A stretch of DNA of 64,000 nt from a virus: positions 1 to 64,000 of the IMG/VR virus record IMGVR_UViG_3300025876_000005; one strand, 5' to 3'. The notes under the pieces are model-generated. The model was given only the letters and a program-made list of their open reading frames with translations. It did not search any database and was not told where the DNA came from. Positions within the stretch are counted from its first letter, which is position 1, and each line of letters opens with the position of its first letter. Positions 38,915-50,500 of this stretch are shown in pieces. Both the position numbers and the translations under genes were made by a program.

Positions 38915-39754
38915 ATGAGTGAAATTAGAAGTGGTAATGAAAATGGTTTAACAACCCCTAGAGATTTTAGTGACGATTGTTTAAACGAGTTTCTAGATGA
39001 GATCGGTGATGAGATTACTGGTGCTTGTATGGTACCAGTTAATCTGCCTAAAAAGGAGATCATCAACATTATCAAGAGAGCTAAGAAATGGTTCTACAAG
39101 AAATATGAGGACTCTGTAAAGGAGAACTATTATCATATCCCGAAAGAGATTTTTGAGACTGAATATTTTAAGAAGCACAGATGTTTGACTCTGCCAGATG
39201 CTGCGGCTGACGGTGCGGGTAAAGTTTATGCTGTTTACGGTGTATATGATCTTGCAAGTGGTTGGAATAACATGGGCGGATCTGATTTAAGATTCCAGTC
39301 TGGTGCTGACTTCTCAATCGATAAGATGTTATTTAGAAGAATGTATGATGGTTCAGGACCTGCACAAGCAGCTGAAGAGTTACAATACTATGTACTTAAT
39401 GCTTCACTTGCCGATCTGTCAAGGCAGATTCTTGAGAATCCGATCTCTTTCCAGTACTCAAGATTAACTGGTGATTTAAAGTTCATGGGTGATACACCAA
39501 AAGGTGATATTATTCTAGAGGTTTATGAGACAATTCCAGACTGCGCTCTGTATGATGATGAGATCTTCTTTAGATATATTAGCGCAAAGATCAAACAATC
39601 ACTTGGTGCCAAATTGGGTATCTTCAAATTTGCTTTACCTGGTAATGTAGACTTTGATTATGATGCAATTAAATCAATGGGTGATGATGAACTTTCTGCT
39701 ATTGAAGAAGAAATCAAGGGTGATGAAGGTGTGGACTGGATGTTCCATAGCTAA
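38915..39754 (+). CDS. Virion structural protein before gp25
   Basis: Product of 279 aa, starting one nt after the previous stop. Has a helical segment with PKKEIINIIKRAKKWFYKKYED (52-73, the last residues helical), a Gly/Tyr-rich middle and LSAIEEEIK near the end. I recognise the general pattern from T4-like phages next to gp25 but cannot assign a gp. Likely baseplate or neck. Confidence 0.65.
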   Translation: MSEIRSGNENGLTTPRDFSDDCLNEFLDEIGDEITGACMVPVNLPKKEIINIIKRAKKWFYKKYEDSVKENYYHIPKEIFETEYFKKHRCLTLPDAAADGAGKVYAVYGVYDLASGWNNMGGSDLRFQSGADFSIDKMLFRRMYDGSGPAQAAEELQYYVLNASLADLSRQILENPISFQYSRLTGDLKFMGDTPKGDIILEVYETIPDCALYDDEIFFRYISAKIKQSLGAKLGIFKFALPGNVDFDYDAIKSMGDDELSAIEEEIKGDEGVDWMFHS

Positions 39755-39771
39755 AAGAGATACATATAAAG

Positions 39772-40128
39772 ATGGAATTGTACATTAAATATATAGGAGA
39801 TCCTAACTATGATCCAAATCAAGTTCATATTGAGAATGAAGTACAACAACTTATAACTCAAATTGAAACTACTCTTTTTACTGATAAAGGAGAAGTTTTA
39901 GGCGCTCCTGGTTTTGGCTGTAATTTAGAAGATTTGATATATTCATTACAGTACAATGAACAGCAATTGAAATCAACAATAGAAGGTCAGATAAACGCGT
40001 ATTGTCCACTGGCTAAAAAATATAACGTGAAAACCGAAATTAGCTTTTTACGAGGTACTGTGAGAGATGTTGCTTATATTGACATCACAGTTGATAATAG
40101 TTATCTTGTGCAGGTTTACGTAAATTAA
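39772..40128 (+). CDS. Baseplate wedge protein gp25-like
   Basis: Product of 118 aa. ENEVQQLITQIETTLFTDKG then GEVLGAPGFGCNLEDLIY and PLAKKYNV fit the gp25/gpW family (Pfam GPW_gp25), a short wedge component that nucleates sheath contraction. Length matches T4 gp25 (132). Followed 13 nt later by gp6. Confidence 0.92.
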   Translation: MELYIKYIGDPNYDPNQVHIENEVQQLITQIETTLFTDKGEVLGAPGFGCNLEDLIYSLQYNEQQLKSTIEGQINAYCPLAKKYNVKTEISFLRGTVRDVAYIDITVDNSYLVQVYVN

Positions 40129-40141
40129 ATAAATAAAACGG

Positions 40142-41968
40142 ATGGCAGATCTTAAATTTTTAAATAAGCTTAGAGTAACAGGTGCTCAGATTAAACAGGA
40201 TGCAAGAACATATATTTCTCGTATCTATAATCGTGCAGGTACCTTGTTCACTGAGGCCTCTCCTTTCGCACAGCTCTTAAATGTAATGAGTGAGATGAGT
40301 GAATTGATTATGTTCTACGTAGAAGATTCTTTAGTGGAACAGAATATTTACACGGCTCAACAGGCCGAGTCAATTTACGGTATGTCAAGACTAACTGGAC
40401 ATGATGCAACTAGAGGCTATGCTGCTTTTGGTGAAATTGAGTTTAGGTGGAAGCCGGGCGCTGATTTTGTTAAAATTGCAGGTACTGGTCTAACATTTGA
40501 TGGTAGAGCTGTTATTAAGTTCGACTCAAATGGTCTAAAGTACACTGTTCAAACACCAAGAGAAAGATTTAGAGTTGAGAAGAGTAATAAGAATAAATTT
40601 ACATGTGAAATTATACAAGGTGAATATGAATCACAAACTGTAACTGGGACTGGAGAGAATCTTCAGTCTTACAATATAAACGTTAGAGGATTAACTGACC
40701 ATAACAAAATTACAGTCTACGTAAACGGCGAAGTATGGACTAAACATGTTTCACTCTATGACATGAACGCTAATGAAAAAGCTTATATGGTTAAGACTGG
40801 AATTAGCGGCGGATTAGACCTTTACTTTGGTAACGGTTCTTTCGGTATGCCACCGGCAAATGGTGCCACAATCGAGATTGAGTATATTAAACACGGTGGC
40901 TCTAAAGGTAATTTGCCTGATGGTTCAGATCTAACTGTAAAATGGGAAACGGAAGGTGAGGATTCAATTGGAGAACTACATGACCTAAATGAATTCTTTG
41001 ATATAACAGTAACATCTTCTCCGAAGATGGGAGCAGATCGTGAATCAACTGATTTTACAAGGATTCTAACACCACTTGCAAGTAAGTCGTATGTGTTAGC
41101 CACTCCAGACAACTATGAGTACTTCTTATCTAAGTACAACCAGTTTTCATATATTGATGCTTACAACCGCACAGACGACCAGTATTTAGACGACGATAAC
41201 GTAGTTTACATCTTTGCAATGCCAGACTTTAAGAGAAAGTTAACTGCAGGTATGGATTATTTCTCTCTACCGCAACAAGAGATGTTCTTTACACAAAGCG
41301 AATATGATGCAATGTATCAGGTGTTGCAAAACTCAGGCCAGATGATGATGGCTGCTGAAGTTAAATTCGTAGAACCAATTGTCAAGAAGTATAGTATGGA
41401 TGTTGCAATCAGATACTTTGATGGCTTTAGTAAACAAGAGATTGCAAACGACGTAAGAGCAGCTATCTCAAATTATATGCTTAACATTACGAGAAGAGAT
41501 AAGCTGCCTAAGTCAGACATTGTCTATATTCTTGAAGAGATTGAAGGTATTGATTCGGTTAACGTAAGATTCATTAGCCAGAAAGAAGAAGATGCACTTA
41601 GATTGGGTTACTATGAGACTGTAACTACAACTATTCAGCCACAAGAACCAGTTACTCTTGAAAATATCGGTAACGGTAAACAAAAATATGTATTCTTCCA
41701 GAAGATTGAGGAGTCTAATCTAGTTAGAATTAACCCAGGAGATTCTATCCCAGACTCAGTTAGAGGCTTAGATCAATGGGGTGATATTATAATGGGCAAA
41801 GATGAAGTTGCTATCTTTAGAGGTGGTTGGTTAGACCGCGATGACGATCTTGTCGATGATGATGTAAAATTAAATGAAGAGGCTGCACTAAGTATAAACT
41901 TTGATGAAGCTCCTGTGCCTAGAACAATTTACACTAGAGTGCAAGCTGGAAATAGAAAAGCGTTATAA
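40142..41968 (+). CDS. Baseplate wedge protein gp6/gpJ-like
   Basis: Product of 608 aa, close to T4 gp6 (660). The N-terminal helical region includes LLNVMSEMSELIMFYVEDSLVEQNIYTAQQ and a GFGEIEF-like strand; a Baseplate_J-type middle (VNGEVW...) and C-terminal FVEPIVKKYSMDVAIRYF follow. gp6 forms the inner wedge dimer ring. Placed directly after gp25 as in T4-like phages. Confidence 0.88.
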   Translation: MADLKFLNKLRVTGAQIKQDARTYISRIYNRAGTLFTEASPFAQLLNVMSEMSELIMFYVEDSLVEQNIYTAQQAESIYGMSRLTGHDATRGYAAFGEIEFRWKPGADFVKIAGTGLTFDGRAVIKFDSNGLKYTVQTPRERFRVEKSNKNKFTCEIIQGEYESQTVTGTGENLQSYNINVRGLTDHNKITVYVNGEVWTKHVSLYDMNANEKAYMVKTGISGGLDLYFGNGSFGMPPANGATIEIEYIKHGGSKGNLPDGSDLTVKWETEGEDSIGELHDLNEFFDITVTSSPKMGADRESTDFTRILTPLASKSYVLATPDNYEYFLSKYNQFSYIDAYNRTDDQYLDDDNVVYIFAMPDFKRKLTAGMDYFSLPQQEMFFTQSEYDAMYQVLQNSGQMMMAAEVKFVEPIVKKYSMDVAIRYFDGFSKQEIANDVRAAISNYMLNITRRDKLPKSDIVYILEEIEGIDSVNVRFISQKEEDALRLGYYETVTTTIQPQEPVTLENIGNGKQKYVFFQKIEESNLVRINPGDSIPDSVRGLDQWGDIIMGKDEVAIFRGGWLDRDDDLVDDDVKLNEEAALSINFDEAPVPRTIYTRVQAGNRKAL

Positions 41969-42240
41969 TGGAAGCACCCTTTAAAGACTTATTAAGGTAT
42001 AAACGTAGAAAGATTTATGATGTTGCAAAGCACCGTAAAGACTCTAGACTTAATACTGGTTACGATTATAAGGACAATCTTTTTAATCTGATGACCTCGA
42101 AACACATTCGTAGAAATCAGATTATTAAAGAGTTTATGCTCTTTCTTAATGATTATTTTTATAATATTATTAAGGGCGTTAAGCACCTAAAAACGTTTAA
42201 AAATTACACAGTAGAAAAAGACGATACTAATGTACGATAA
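41968..42240 (+). CDS. Small basic protein in the wedge operon
   Basis: Product of 90 aa, one-base overlap with gp6 and 11 nt with the next gene. Very Lys/Arg-rich with aromatic residues (FLNDYFYNIIKGVKHLKTF). Unknown; a possible wedge assembly factor by position. Confidence 0.6.
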   Translation: MEAPFKDLLRYKRRKIYDVAKHRKDSRLNTGYDYKDNLFNLMTSKHIRRNQIIKEFMLFLNDYFYNIIKGVKHLKTFKNYTVEKDDTNVR

Positions 42241-45007
42241 ACTAAGATTTTTTAACGGATTTGACTATGACATGAACATGGTCAAAGATGCTGATGGTAT
42301 CTGGCAAGGTAACGTCTATCTAGATGAAGTATCTGTTGGTCTCTACGAAACGGCTAACATTTTCTTATTAGAGGAGACTGGCTACTACTATGCGGGTCAG
42401 ACTACATCTGCTACAATGCCAGGTTTGATTCAGCCGATTGAAAATTCAGTTGGTTCAAAACTAGTTTGTAAATGGATTGATGAAAAAGGAACGTCTAGTG
42501 ATATTTTTATCTACGGTGCGGAAATGAAGAATGGCCAGCCCGTTATTACACACCATAAAGAGTTAACATTAGAGCCGCAGCTACAGTCGGTTGCACCTTA
42601 TAATGTTGTTGATGGTGTTAAGTATTATGAGAAGCTGGACTTTAAAAAATTGAGCAACCAAGCACTGCAGTTAAATGTAGCTTTAAGATCTAATGCTGAC
42701 GGACCACACAGGCGCGTCTTAGGTATTTATGATGTAGTTAATGGAATTGAGACACAAGTCGCTCAGATTGCATTCTATGGCGAAGTGGTTGCCGAAGACG
42801 AAAGACTTAGAACTTTACTACAAAATTTCGGCGCAACTCTAGATGAAGGAGACTTCCTACTCTTTAAAGAGCACGACATCTCGGAACAAAGCCCAGACTA
42901 TAAACTCTTAAACAGAAAGCGTAAAGAGCTCTTACTAGAGCTACATAATATTAAACCCTTCGTTGGTACTTACAAGGCAATCTTAAATGCGATTGACTTC
43001 TTTGGTTATAGCAATATAACACTAAAAGAATACTGGATGAACGTTGACAAGAGCAAACCTTCTTTTGGTAAACTCTTTGCGATTCCTGTCCCTAATTCTT
43101 CGGTGCGCGGTGAGATGTTGCGTAAGAAGTTGACGGTACAGATCCCTTCAAGTACAATGAAGAAGACTAGTCGTTTTAGCCTAGTCTACAGATTAAACGA
43201 GCCGAACGGTGGTGTTGACCAGTGGGATATTCCAACCGTTGATGAGATATTTGAGTATACACCGGATGAAATCTTAATCAAGCTCTATGGTTTAAAGCAG
43301 AAATTACAGCGTGAATATCTGCCATTAAATACTAAGATTGTAGATATTACAGCAGAAGGTGACTACTTTACTCAGAGAAACTTAAATGTATGGAACGTTC
43401 AGAATGAGATTGGTTTTATAAGTGAGGGTCATGATATTAAATTTAAGGTTGCGCCAGAAGGTAGAACTCTCTTTATTGAGGATTTGGGTCTAGTGCTAGA
43501 GACAACTTTAGATAAGAATAGTGCTGACTATCAAACATACTTAGGTTTTACACCAGCTGATTTTGCAATAGCAACTACATCTCAACTACAAGAACTCGAA
43601 GATATTTACAATGAGTTCTACGAGTACTACATTGAAAGAGACTTAAGGACGTTTAACCAGGATATTCCAGTTGGCTGTCCGGTTATCTTAGACGGTAGTG
43701 AAACTTTTAGGGACACTTGGTTCGACGGTGGTTTTACATGGGACGATGCTATTGACCCGAACTCACAGCTCTTAGTAACTTGGGATAACTGGTGGAAACG
43801 CTGGGTTTATGAAGTTGAATGGCTTGTAACTGGACCTAATGGTTTTAGCTTTGAAGTTCGCGGTGATATTGACAACTATCTAACAATGCCAATTATAGTA
43901 CCTTACGAAGGCAGCTATACGGTTGAGATGAGAGTTTATGACCTTTTTGGCCATCGATCACACTATAGAGAAAGAGATCTTTTTCAAGTTGAACTAAAAG
44001 ACGTTGAACTCTATGGAGTCTATAAGTGGTTAGACCCAGTAAGATGGAATGATAAAGGCTTAACTTGGAATAAGTCAGGTGGCTATTGGGATAACGCTCA
44101 AGACAGTAGTGTAACTGTAGACCAGGCAATTGCAAGTCTATCCAATACGCTAGACAGGGCTAATTATTTACACGATGAAAGCCAAGGTATTAGGTTTTCA
44201 ATGGTAAGAAGGTATAATGACACGTTAACTGAAACTGGTTTTTCAGAGACTACTGGGCCGTACCAATTTGATGAATCTAGGTTTAGATGGAGAGACACTG
44301 AACATCTTTCTTGGAATGCAACTAGGGTTGGTAGTGATTTGTCTGCATCTTTTAAAGTTTACGATATAGAGAATGGCGATGAAATTGCGATTGACTTTAA
44401 AGATCCAAATACTGAAGTTATTACAACAGGTTCACATGTGATTACAAGCAATACGGCAAGCTCGCCGGTTAACACAGCTCAATATGAAGCTGAATGGGAA
44501 GCAATTAGAGATGAATTAAATAACTCAACCAATCCAATCATTCAGAAGTTTAACTGGAACGCAGTTTTTCACGATACTAATGGTGACGGCTATGCTGATA
44601 CATTTTTGTATATGCTGGCTGTAGGTAAAGAGTACTCTAAGAATTATGACTTTGAGAGTGTTACCGTAACGCCAAATGGCGCAAGTGCTATTTTAGCCGA
44701 TGGAGAATTACACGTGGTTCACTATAATCCAGGTTTTGATGATACTAAGATTTTTAGAGAATATACTGAGGTTGAAAGATCAACTCACGTTACAATTGCA
44801 GCTGATGCTACTAACATGCCGGGTATTAAAAACCCAAAGTGGGGCATTGTAAACAGAAGCAACCCTGAAATAAATGATATATACTATGATAGTATGTGGT
44901 TAACCTACATATTCCAAGACCCAGGTACTTATGAGATTACACTTGAGGTTGAAGATACCAATGGTAACCACAACGTCGTCAAACGTAATATGATAAATGT
45001 AAAATAA
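42230..45007 (+). CDS. Large baseplate wedge protein with gpI-like and PKD-like segments
   Basis: Product of 925 aa. Residues about 225-275 hold a KRKELLLELHNIKPFVGTYKAILNAIDFFGY block that resembles tail protein I/gp7 type wedge proteins. Beta-rich Ig-like segments near residues 500-575 and at the C-terminus end in GTYEITLEVEDTNGNHN, typical of PKD domains. T4 gp7 occupies this slot after gp6 (1032 aa). Function: outer wedge or fibre attachment (inference). Confidence 0.75.
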   Translation: MYDKLRFFNGFDYDMNMVKDADGIWQGNVYLDEVSVGLYETANIFLLEETGYYYAGQTTSATMPGLIQPIENSVGSKLVCKWIDEKGTSSDIFIYGAEMKNGQPVITHHKELTLEPQLQSVAPYNVVDGVKYYEKLDFKKLSNQALQLNVALRSNADGPHRRVLGIYDVVNGIETQVAQIAFYGEVVAEDERLRTLLQNFGATLDEGDFLLFKEHDISEQSPDYKLLNRKRKELLLELHNIKPFVGTYKAILNAIDFFGYSNITLKEYWMNVDKSKPSFGKLFAIPVPNSSVRGEMLRKKLTVQIPSSTMKKTSRFSLVYRLNEPNGGVDQWDIPTVDEIFEYTPDEILIKLYGLKQKLQREYLPLNTKIVDITAEGDYFTQRNLNVWNVQNEIGFISEGHDIKFKVAPEGRTLFIEDLGLVLETTLDKNSADYQTYLGFTPADFAIATTSQLQELEDIYNEFYEYYIERDLRTFNQDIPVGCPVILDGSETFRDTWFDGGFTWDDAIDPNSQLLVTWDNWWKRWVYEVEWLVTGPNGFSFEVRGDIDNYLTMPIIVPYEGSYTVEMRVYDLFGHRSHYRERDLFQVELKDVELYGVYKWLDPVRWNDKGLTWNKSGGYWDNAQDSSVTVDQAIASLSNTLDRANYLHDESQGIRFSMVRRYNDTLTETGFSETTGPYQFDESRFRWRDTEHLSWNATRVGSDLSASFKVYDIENGDEIAIDFKDPNTEVITTGSHVITSNTASSPVNTAQYEAEWEAIRDELNNSTNPIIQKFNWNAVFHDTNGDGYADTFLYMLAVGKEYSKNYDFESVTVTPNGASAILADGELHVVHYNPGFDDTKIFREYTEVERSTHVTIAADATNMPGIKNPKWGIVNRSNPEINDIYYDSMWLTYIFQDPGTYEITLEVEDTNGNHNVVKRNMINVK

Positions 45008-45020
45008 TAAACAAACAAAA

Positions 45021-45587
45021 ATGGCAAACATTACACAAATCTTAGGAACAGATTCTATCTCATCTTCTAGGCCAGTTATTAATAGTAACTTCCAGCTGGT
45101 GAATGATGATATTGCTGATCTACAGGCACTTCTAGATCCTACAAATGCTACTATTCAGAATATTTCATCTGCAACAGTACAAAGCTTGACAGTACTTAAC
45201 GGTACAACAAACATTGCTACATTTACAGCATCCGGTATTGATTTAGACGTTGATGTTGAATTTGCTGCAAGAACTACGATGGCCGGTGAAATTGTAAAGC
45301 CTGGTGTTGAAGGTAGCGCTGTAGTTCCAACTGCAACAACGTCTCCGGGCTCTTTAGCCGAGTCAGCTTATTTTGTAAATACGGCATTCTTGTTACCGGC
45401 AGGTATCGAGGGTCAAGAAGTAACCATTATCAACGTTAATACTAGTGCTGTTACAGTTGGTGTTCAAGCAGGATCAACTTTAGGAGCAACTTCTATTAGC
45501 TTAGATGGACAGAACTCAACAGTAACATTAAGATACATCGGTACAGTTTGGTATGTGATCTCATCACACGCTGCAACTATATCGTAA
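45021..45587 (+). CDS. Small beta-rich fibre-type protein
   Basis: Product of 188 aa. It has an N-terminal helix (VNDDIADLQALL), then Thr/Ser/Ala/Val-rich beta repeats through the end. The pattern is that of tail-fibre or decoration proteins. Leader is A-rich (AAACAAACAAAA). No family confirmed. Confidence 0.65.
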   Translation: MANITQILGTDSISSSRPVINSNFQLVNDDIADLQALLDPTNATIQNISSATVQSLTVLNGTTNIATFTASGIDLDVDVEFAARTTMAGEIVKPGVEGSAVVPTATTSPGSLAESAYFVNTAFLLPAGIEGQEVTIINVNTSAVTVGVQAGSTLGATSISLDGQNSTVTLRYIGTVWYVISSHAATIS

Positions 45588-45609
45588 GCAATAAATTAAA
45601 AGAATATAA

Positions 45610-47544
45610 ATGGCAACTCCGTTAGTTAGAATACCTCAACCAAGAGGCGGCACGATGTACGCTTTTGCGTCTTCTGCTAGAGATATGACTAGGGCGTTCA
45701 ATAACCCTGACCTGAACTTTGAGTTCAGCCGTTATGCGTTATTGGATTTACCTGACTTTACACAATCCACAAATGGTGCAAATACAATTGACTTTAGTTT
45801 AAACCTGGTTAATGCATCTGGAAGTGCTTATTCTGCCGGCGCGCCAAACATTGATTTTGCACAGACTTTTCAGAATTATACATTAAATGCTGAAGAGCTC
45901 TTATTACAAGATGACGATTACGATCCAATAATTCTACAGTCAGATGCTGAAAAATTATTCTTTAAATGGTTAAGCAATCTAGGTGCGATTAGATTTAGAA
46001 CTGCTGATTCAAACGAGGCTACAATCGGCGCTCTAACCGAAGAGAACAATTCAATTCAGACTGGTGCTGTTTATGATCGAGTAGTTAAGTACATTGGTAC
46101 AATTGACGCTGAGAACGATATTGCATATAAAGGTAATGCATATCATGAAGTTTACATTAACGTGCCAACTTCAGTAGGTTCAACGCCAACTGTTCTTTTC
46201 CAGCCTAGACAATATAACACAACAGCAACCAAACTCTATGCTGATAATGTAATTGAAGGCAGATCGGGTCAAAACCACCCAGATCCAAACATCAACTTAT
46301 TATCAGTTGTAGATACTTACGACGTAGGCACAGGTGAGGCCTATTACAATATTAATCCAAATGCAACCGATAGCGTACAAATTGTTTTTAACGATACCTC
46401 ATATGCTCAGATTACAAATGTATCTGATGTTGAGAATTTATTAGACTTTGCTAAAACAGGCCAGCAGTTTACTTTCAATGCCATTTTGGTTTACTATGAC
46501 TTATATAGCGCTTCTAATCCTTCACAAAGGGCGACTAACTTATATGGTATTCTAATCTTAGATGAAATTCAGTCCACTGGCGGAACTGGTTCTAAGATTC
46601 ACGAGCAGATTAAATTTAAACCGAATGAAGTAACAGGACTTAACGGTAATGCCTTCTCTTTGAAGCTTAACCTTAAGTTTAACTCTTCTCTAGATAACGT
46701 TGGTGTTGAGACTTCAGTAAATGACTTTACTACATTCTCAATGGATCTGTTTATGGATACGACGACTGCTCTTGAGAATGCAACTGAGTTATTAATTGAA
46801 GCTAACAGAAGATATGGTTATCTAGCAGAGAGGCTGGATAGCGTAGAGAATCTAGTAGTTGGTAGTCAAGAGAATGATGAACTAGTTGCTAGAATAGCTG
46901 AGGTTGAAGAGCAGATGCAGAATGCATCTCTACAGCTACAAGACTCAGATTCTCTGTTACAACTTATTACTAAAGCACACGACCGTATCAATTCAATGAT
47001 TGACGGTACTATCCCAACTGAGATCCAATATAATACTGACGTAATCTTTGCTGGTGCAGGTACAAGAATTGATAAGTCTAATCCTGAAAAGATTAAGATT
47101 ATAAATGATGTAAACGGATACTCTATCACACCTGCATTTACATGGGATCAAGTTGGTACTCCGACCTTGATTACTACTAGCAGTCCGTTTGACGTTGGTG
47201 CATCAGGCCAAGGCGCTCAAGCTTTTGGTATTTATGCTAAATTAGCAAACTATACAAATAGGCTAAGTTTACAGAACTTATTAACCAATGACCCTAATGA
47301 TGATCTAGATATATACATTGACGATGGTTCATTTGCATGGAAAGCTGGTCAATTATTTAAGATCTCTTTCGATACAATAAACATGGGTGGTAACTCAATT
47401 AACATATATACGGGCCGCGCTACTGGGTACGATAAGACAATTGCAACTCTACAGCCGGTACAGCTTATTAGTGATAAGCCATATATTGAGGTTGTGTGTA
47501 TCGACCCTATAAACTACATTTTTGAAGTGGATATATTAAGATAA
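45610..47544 (+). CDS. Large structural protein of the baseplate/fibre region
   Basis: Product of 644 aa. It begins MATPLVRIPQPRGGTMYAF. The first two thirds are beta-rich with Asn/Asp/Tyr; residues about 400-460 form a coiled coil (ELVARIAEVEEQMQNASLQLQ), and the C-terminal part is a beta domain. Consistent with a trimeric baseplate or fibre protein. No named family. Confidence 0.7.
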   Translation: MATPLVRIPQPRGGTMYAFASSARDMTRAFNNPDLNFEFSRYALLDLPDFTQSTNGANTIDFSLNLVNASGSAYSAGAPNIDFAQTFQNYTLNAEELLLQDDDYDPIILQSDAEKLFFKWLSNLGAIRFRTADSNEATIGALTEENNSIQTGAVYDRVVKYIGTIDAENDIAYKGNAYHEVYINVPTSVGSTPTVLFQPRQYNTTATKLYADNVIEGRSGQNHPDPNINLLSVVDTYDVGTGEAYYNINPNATDSVQIVFNDTSYAQITNVSDVENLLDFAKTGQQFTFNAILVYYDLYSASNPSQRATNLYGILILDEIQSTGGTGSKIHEQIKFKPNEVTGLNGNAFSLKLNLKFNSSLDNVGVETSVNDFTTFSMDLFMDTTTALENATELLIEANRRYGYLAERLDSVENLVVGSQENDELVARIAEVEEQMQNASLQLQDSDSLLQLITKAHDRINSMIDGTIPTEIQYNTDVIFAGAGTRIDKSNPEKIKIINDVNGYSITPAFTWDQVGTPTLITTSSPFDVGASGQGAQAFGIYAKLANYTNRLSLQNLLTNDPNDDLDIYIDDGSFAWKAGQLFKISFDTINMGGNSINIYTGRATGYDKTIATLQPVQLISDKPYIEVVCIDPINYIFEVDILR

Positions 47545-47545
47545 G

Positions 47546-50500
47546 ATGAATACAAATAACTCAATTTCTAGCACGGTTAAGAAACTTCTCGAGATCAATA
47601 CTAACTCGTTGAAGACCTTCGAACGTATAAACGAAGCGATTACAACACAAGAGAAGAACGTGCCACTTGAAATCTTAAACGGTGAAGGTGGGACAACAAC
47701 TGTTTATGTGCCTTCTTTTGGCTACATGAAACGTGAACTTGAGCGTTTAGATACTAATCTTAAAGCCCTAAGCGGTCTTGGTAAAGGCAATACTAAAGTA
47801 AGGCTTTCAGATGGTACTTACCAAAATGTAATTACATCTAGACTTAAGAGCCCTGCAAACGATATTAGAACTTTTACAAAGCCGGATCAATTTAAGGTAA
47901 AGTCTAACTACTTTTTTGAAGACTTTTTGAACCCGCTTTTATCAGTTTCATTTAATGTTACAAATCAAATTCCAAGCGATACCGAGCGAGTTCTTGTAAA
48001 AAGAATTCTTTTTGACAATACTAGCCAGGCTGCTGTTGACTTCTTTAACGAGAACTTCTTAAACCAAGAAGAAATTGACCATGCACAGGCAATTAGAGAT
48101 ATTGCTAACAATAACATTTCATATCAAGTTGACGAAGAATTAAGAGACATGCCTTATCAGAGTGTTCTCTACTTTGGTTCTTTCGACGTTTTAGCAATAA
48201 ATGACTCTAAGAGAACAGTAACTATTGACGGTCAGACTAAAAGAAAGGCAGTTAAAAGATACCGCCTAGACAAGCTAACATATACAGATTCTAACAAAGA
48301 CGTTAAAGATACCGAGGTCTTAAAAGAAGGTGATGAACTTATCGTTAATACTGGTAAGATGACCACTAAATATAAGGCTACTAGAGTAGACAGTTCGACA
48401 AGAGAGGTTGAACTAGAGCTTGTAGAAGGCTTTGAGGCTATTAGGATTGGCGCTAACGCACTTAAAATTTATAAGAATACAAACATTCAGCTGAATGTAG
48501 AAATCAACGTAGGGTTCAACGAACGCGTCCTAGTGTTTGTTAAAGCAATTGACCCGGATTCTAAAATTCTAGCTGAGAACTGGTCACCTGGTGTTGGCTT
48601 TTATACTAATGACCTGAGTAGAGTTGATGAGGACGGAAACGTTATAACTCTTGCAAATTATTACAAAGAAGAAGTTGCTGACTTTGGTCAATTTATCAGA
48701 GCACTAAAAGAGGACTCAATACCACCTTCAACTGAGGGTATTACGCCAGATGCTCCAACAATTGACGCTGCAAACTTTAGTGTTGTACAAATTAACAGAC
48801 ACTTAACTGATAATGATGCTGCTAACAAGATTAAGCAGTTGTCAAGAGATAAAGTTGCAGTAGAGGAGGCAATCAAGAAATTAGACGATACAATCGTTAA
48901 GAAGAGATCTGAAATCGCGACTAAAAAATACACGTCGCAGATTGAGTCTGATAAAGACAGAAACCAGTTAGCGAGCTTAGTTGAGCAGCGAACTTCTGAA
49001 ACTAGACTCTACGGTTCTATTGTAAACCAGGTTCAAAGCCTTTCTTCAGATACTAATGTTACTAACGTAACTCCTAAATTTAGAATTAGAGGTTTCTGGT
49101 CTATTCCAGCCGATAAAAAGGTTGCTTCAACCACAGATCAAAGAGTTGTACAATTTGTTATTCAGTACAGATACCTTTCAACTAGCGGTAAAGCACCTGA
49201 AGTTTCTCAGTTGACCTTTACCGAAGATGCTAGAGAGAAAACAGCAGTCTTCTCAAACTGGAATGAAGTTAAAACACCAGTTAGAGAAAGAGCTAAAGAT
49301 CCAGTAAGTGGAAAGTTTGTATGGCAAGACTCTTTAATAGAGGACGGTCAGAAAGTTAACTTTAACCAGCTTGACATTCCTATTCAACAAGGTGAAATCG
49401 TTGAGTTTAGAATCAAGTCTGTTTCTGAAGCTGGCTTCCCAGCTAATCCAATCATGTCAGACTGGTCAGCTCCGATTACAATTGCGTTCCCAGATGCTGA
49501 GTTAGACACGACTGATCTACAAGATATTGTTGATCTAAACAAAACAGAGTTAACAAGTGTCAGACTAGCAGAAGAGCTAGACTCTAAAGGAGTTTACACA
49601 CATGTTGGCGACTCATTTACTGCTAACGAGAGCTACTATGCGCACGTTGCAACTAATCTGGCTTCGGGCTTTTTATCACCTGAACAAAAGCCAATTTCAG
49701 TTTACGATAAACTGGCTGAACTACAGCAGAAAATTGAAGCGCTACAACAACAAATTGAAAATGCCAAAGGTGAACTTCTAGTTAAACTTATTGCTGAAGA
49801 CGGTACAGTAACTATTATTAACAAGAATACTAATAATAAGATCTTTGCTGGCTATTACGTAGATGAGGTTGCTGAAATTTCAATTAAGAAAGGCCACATT
49901 GTAACTAAGACATTTAAACTCCTACTTGAGAATACTAAAGCAACTCAACTTGAATTAATTTCGAGAATTGCCGGTGAAAGAACAAAACCAGCTTACAGAT
50001 CTTCTGCAAGTGGTTCTGTTGCAGGTATACATAGCTTTGGTAACGTAAGTAACGACCAGGGTACTAATGATGTTGATGATAAGATAGTATCAGACATTTA
50101 TTACACAAGCAAAGGTAAATATGATCTTGCGCCTATTCTTTACCAAAACTTAACAGGTACCGAATTAACAAGATATGATCTATTACAACCAGCGCCATAT
50201 CAGTCTGCTCAGAGAAGAGGTCAATTCATTTACTCAAGGTATATGGATATTGCTAACGTTGAGCCTCTGTATGCAGTGAATGCGGTGACAAACCAGCAAA
50301 TTTCAAGCACTAACTTTAGATACTATGAACATACGTTAAGTTACGGTACGTTTGAGGGTAGTGATGCTAACTTCTTAACGCCTGATGGCGATGCTGATTC
50401 AACTAATTATATTTGGGCAGGTTCTTTCGGTAGATACTGGTCTTCATCACAGCAGACCCCACCACTGATTCAATTCCAAGAATGGGGCGGTTACGACCCG

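Noticed and set aside
47403-47412. Further ATATATA boxes inside the structural genes as promoters
   Set aside because: They lie inside coding sequence of an AT-rich genome; only intergenic copies with a consistent position were kept.
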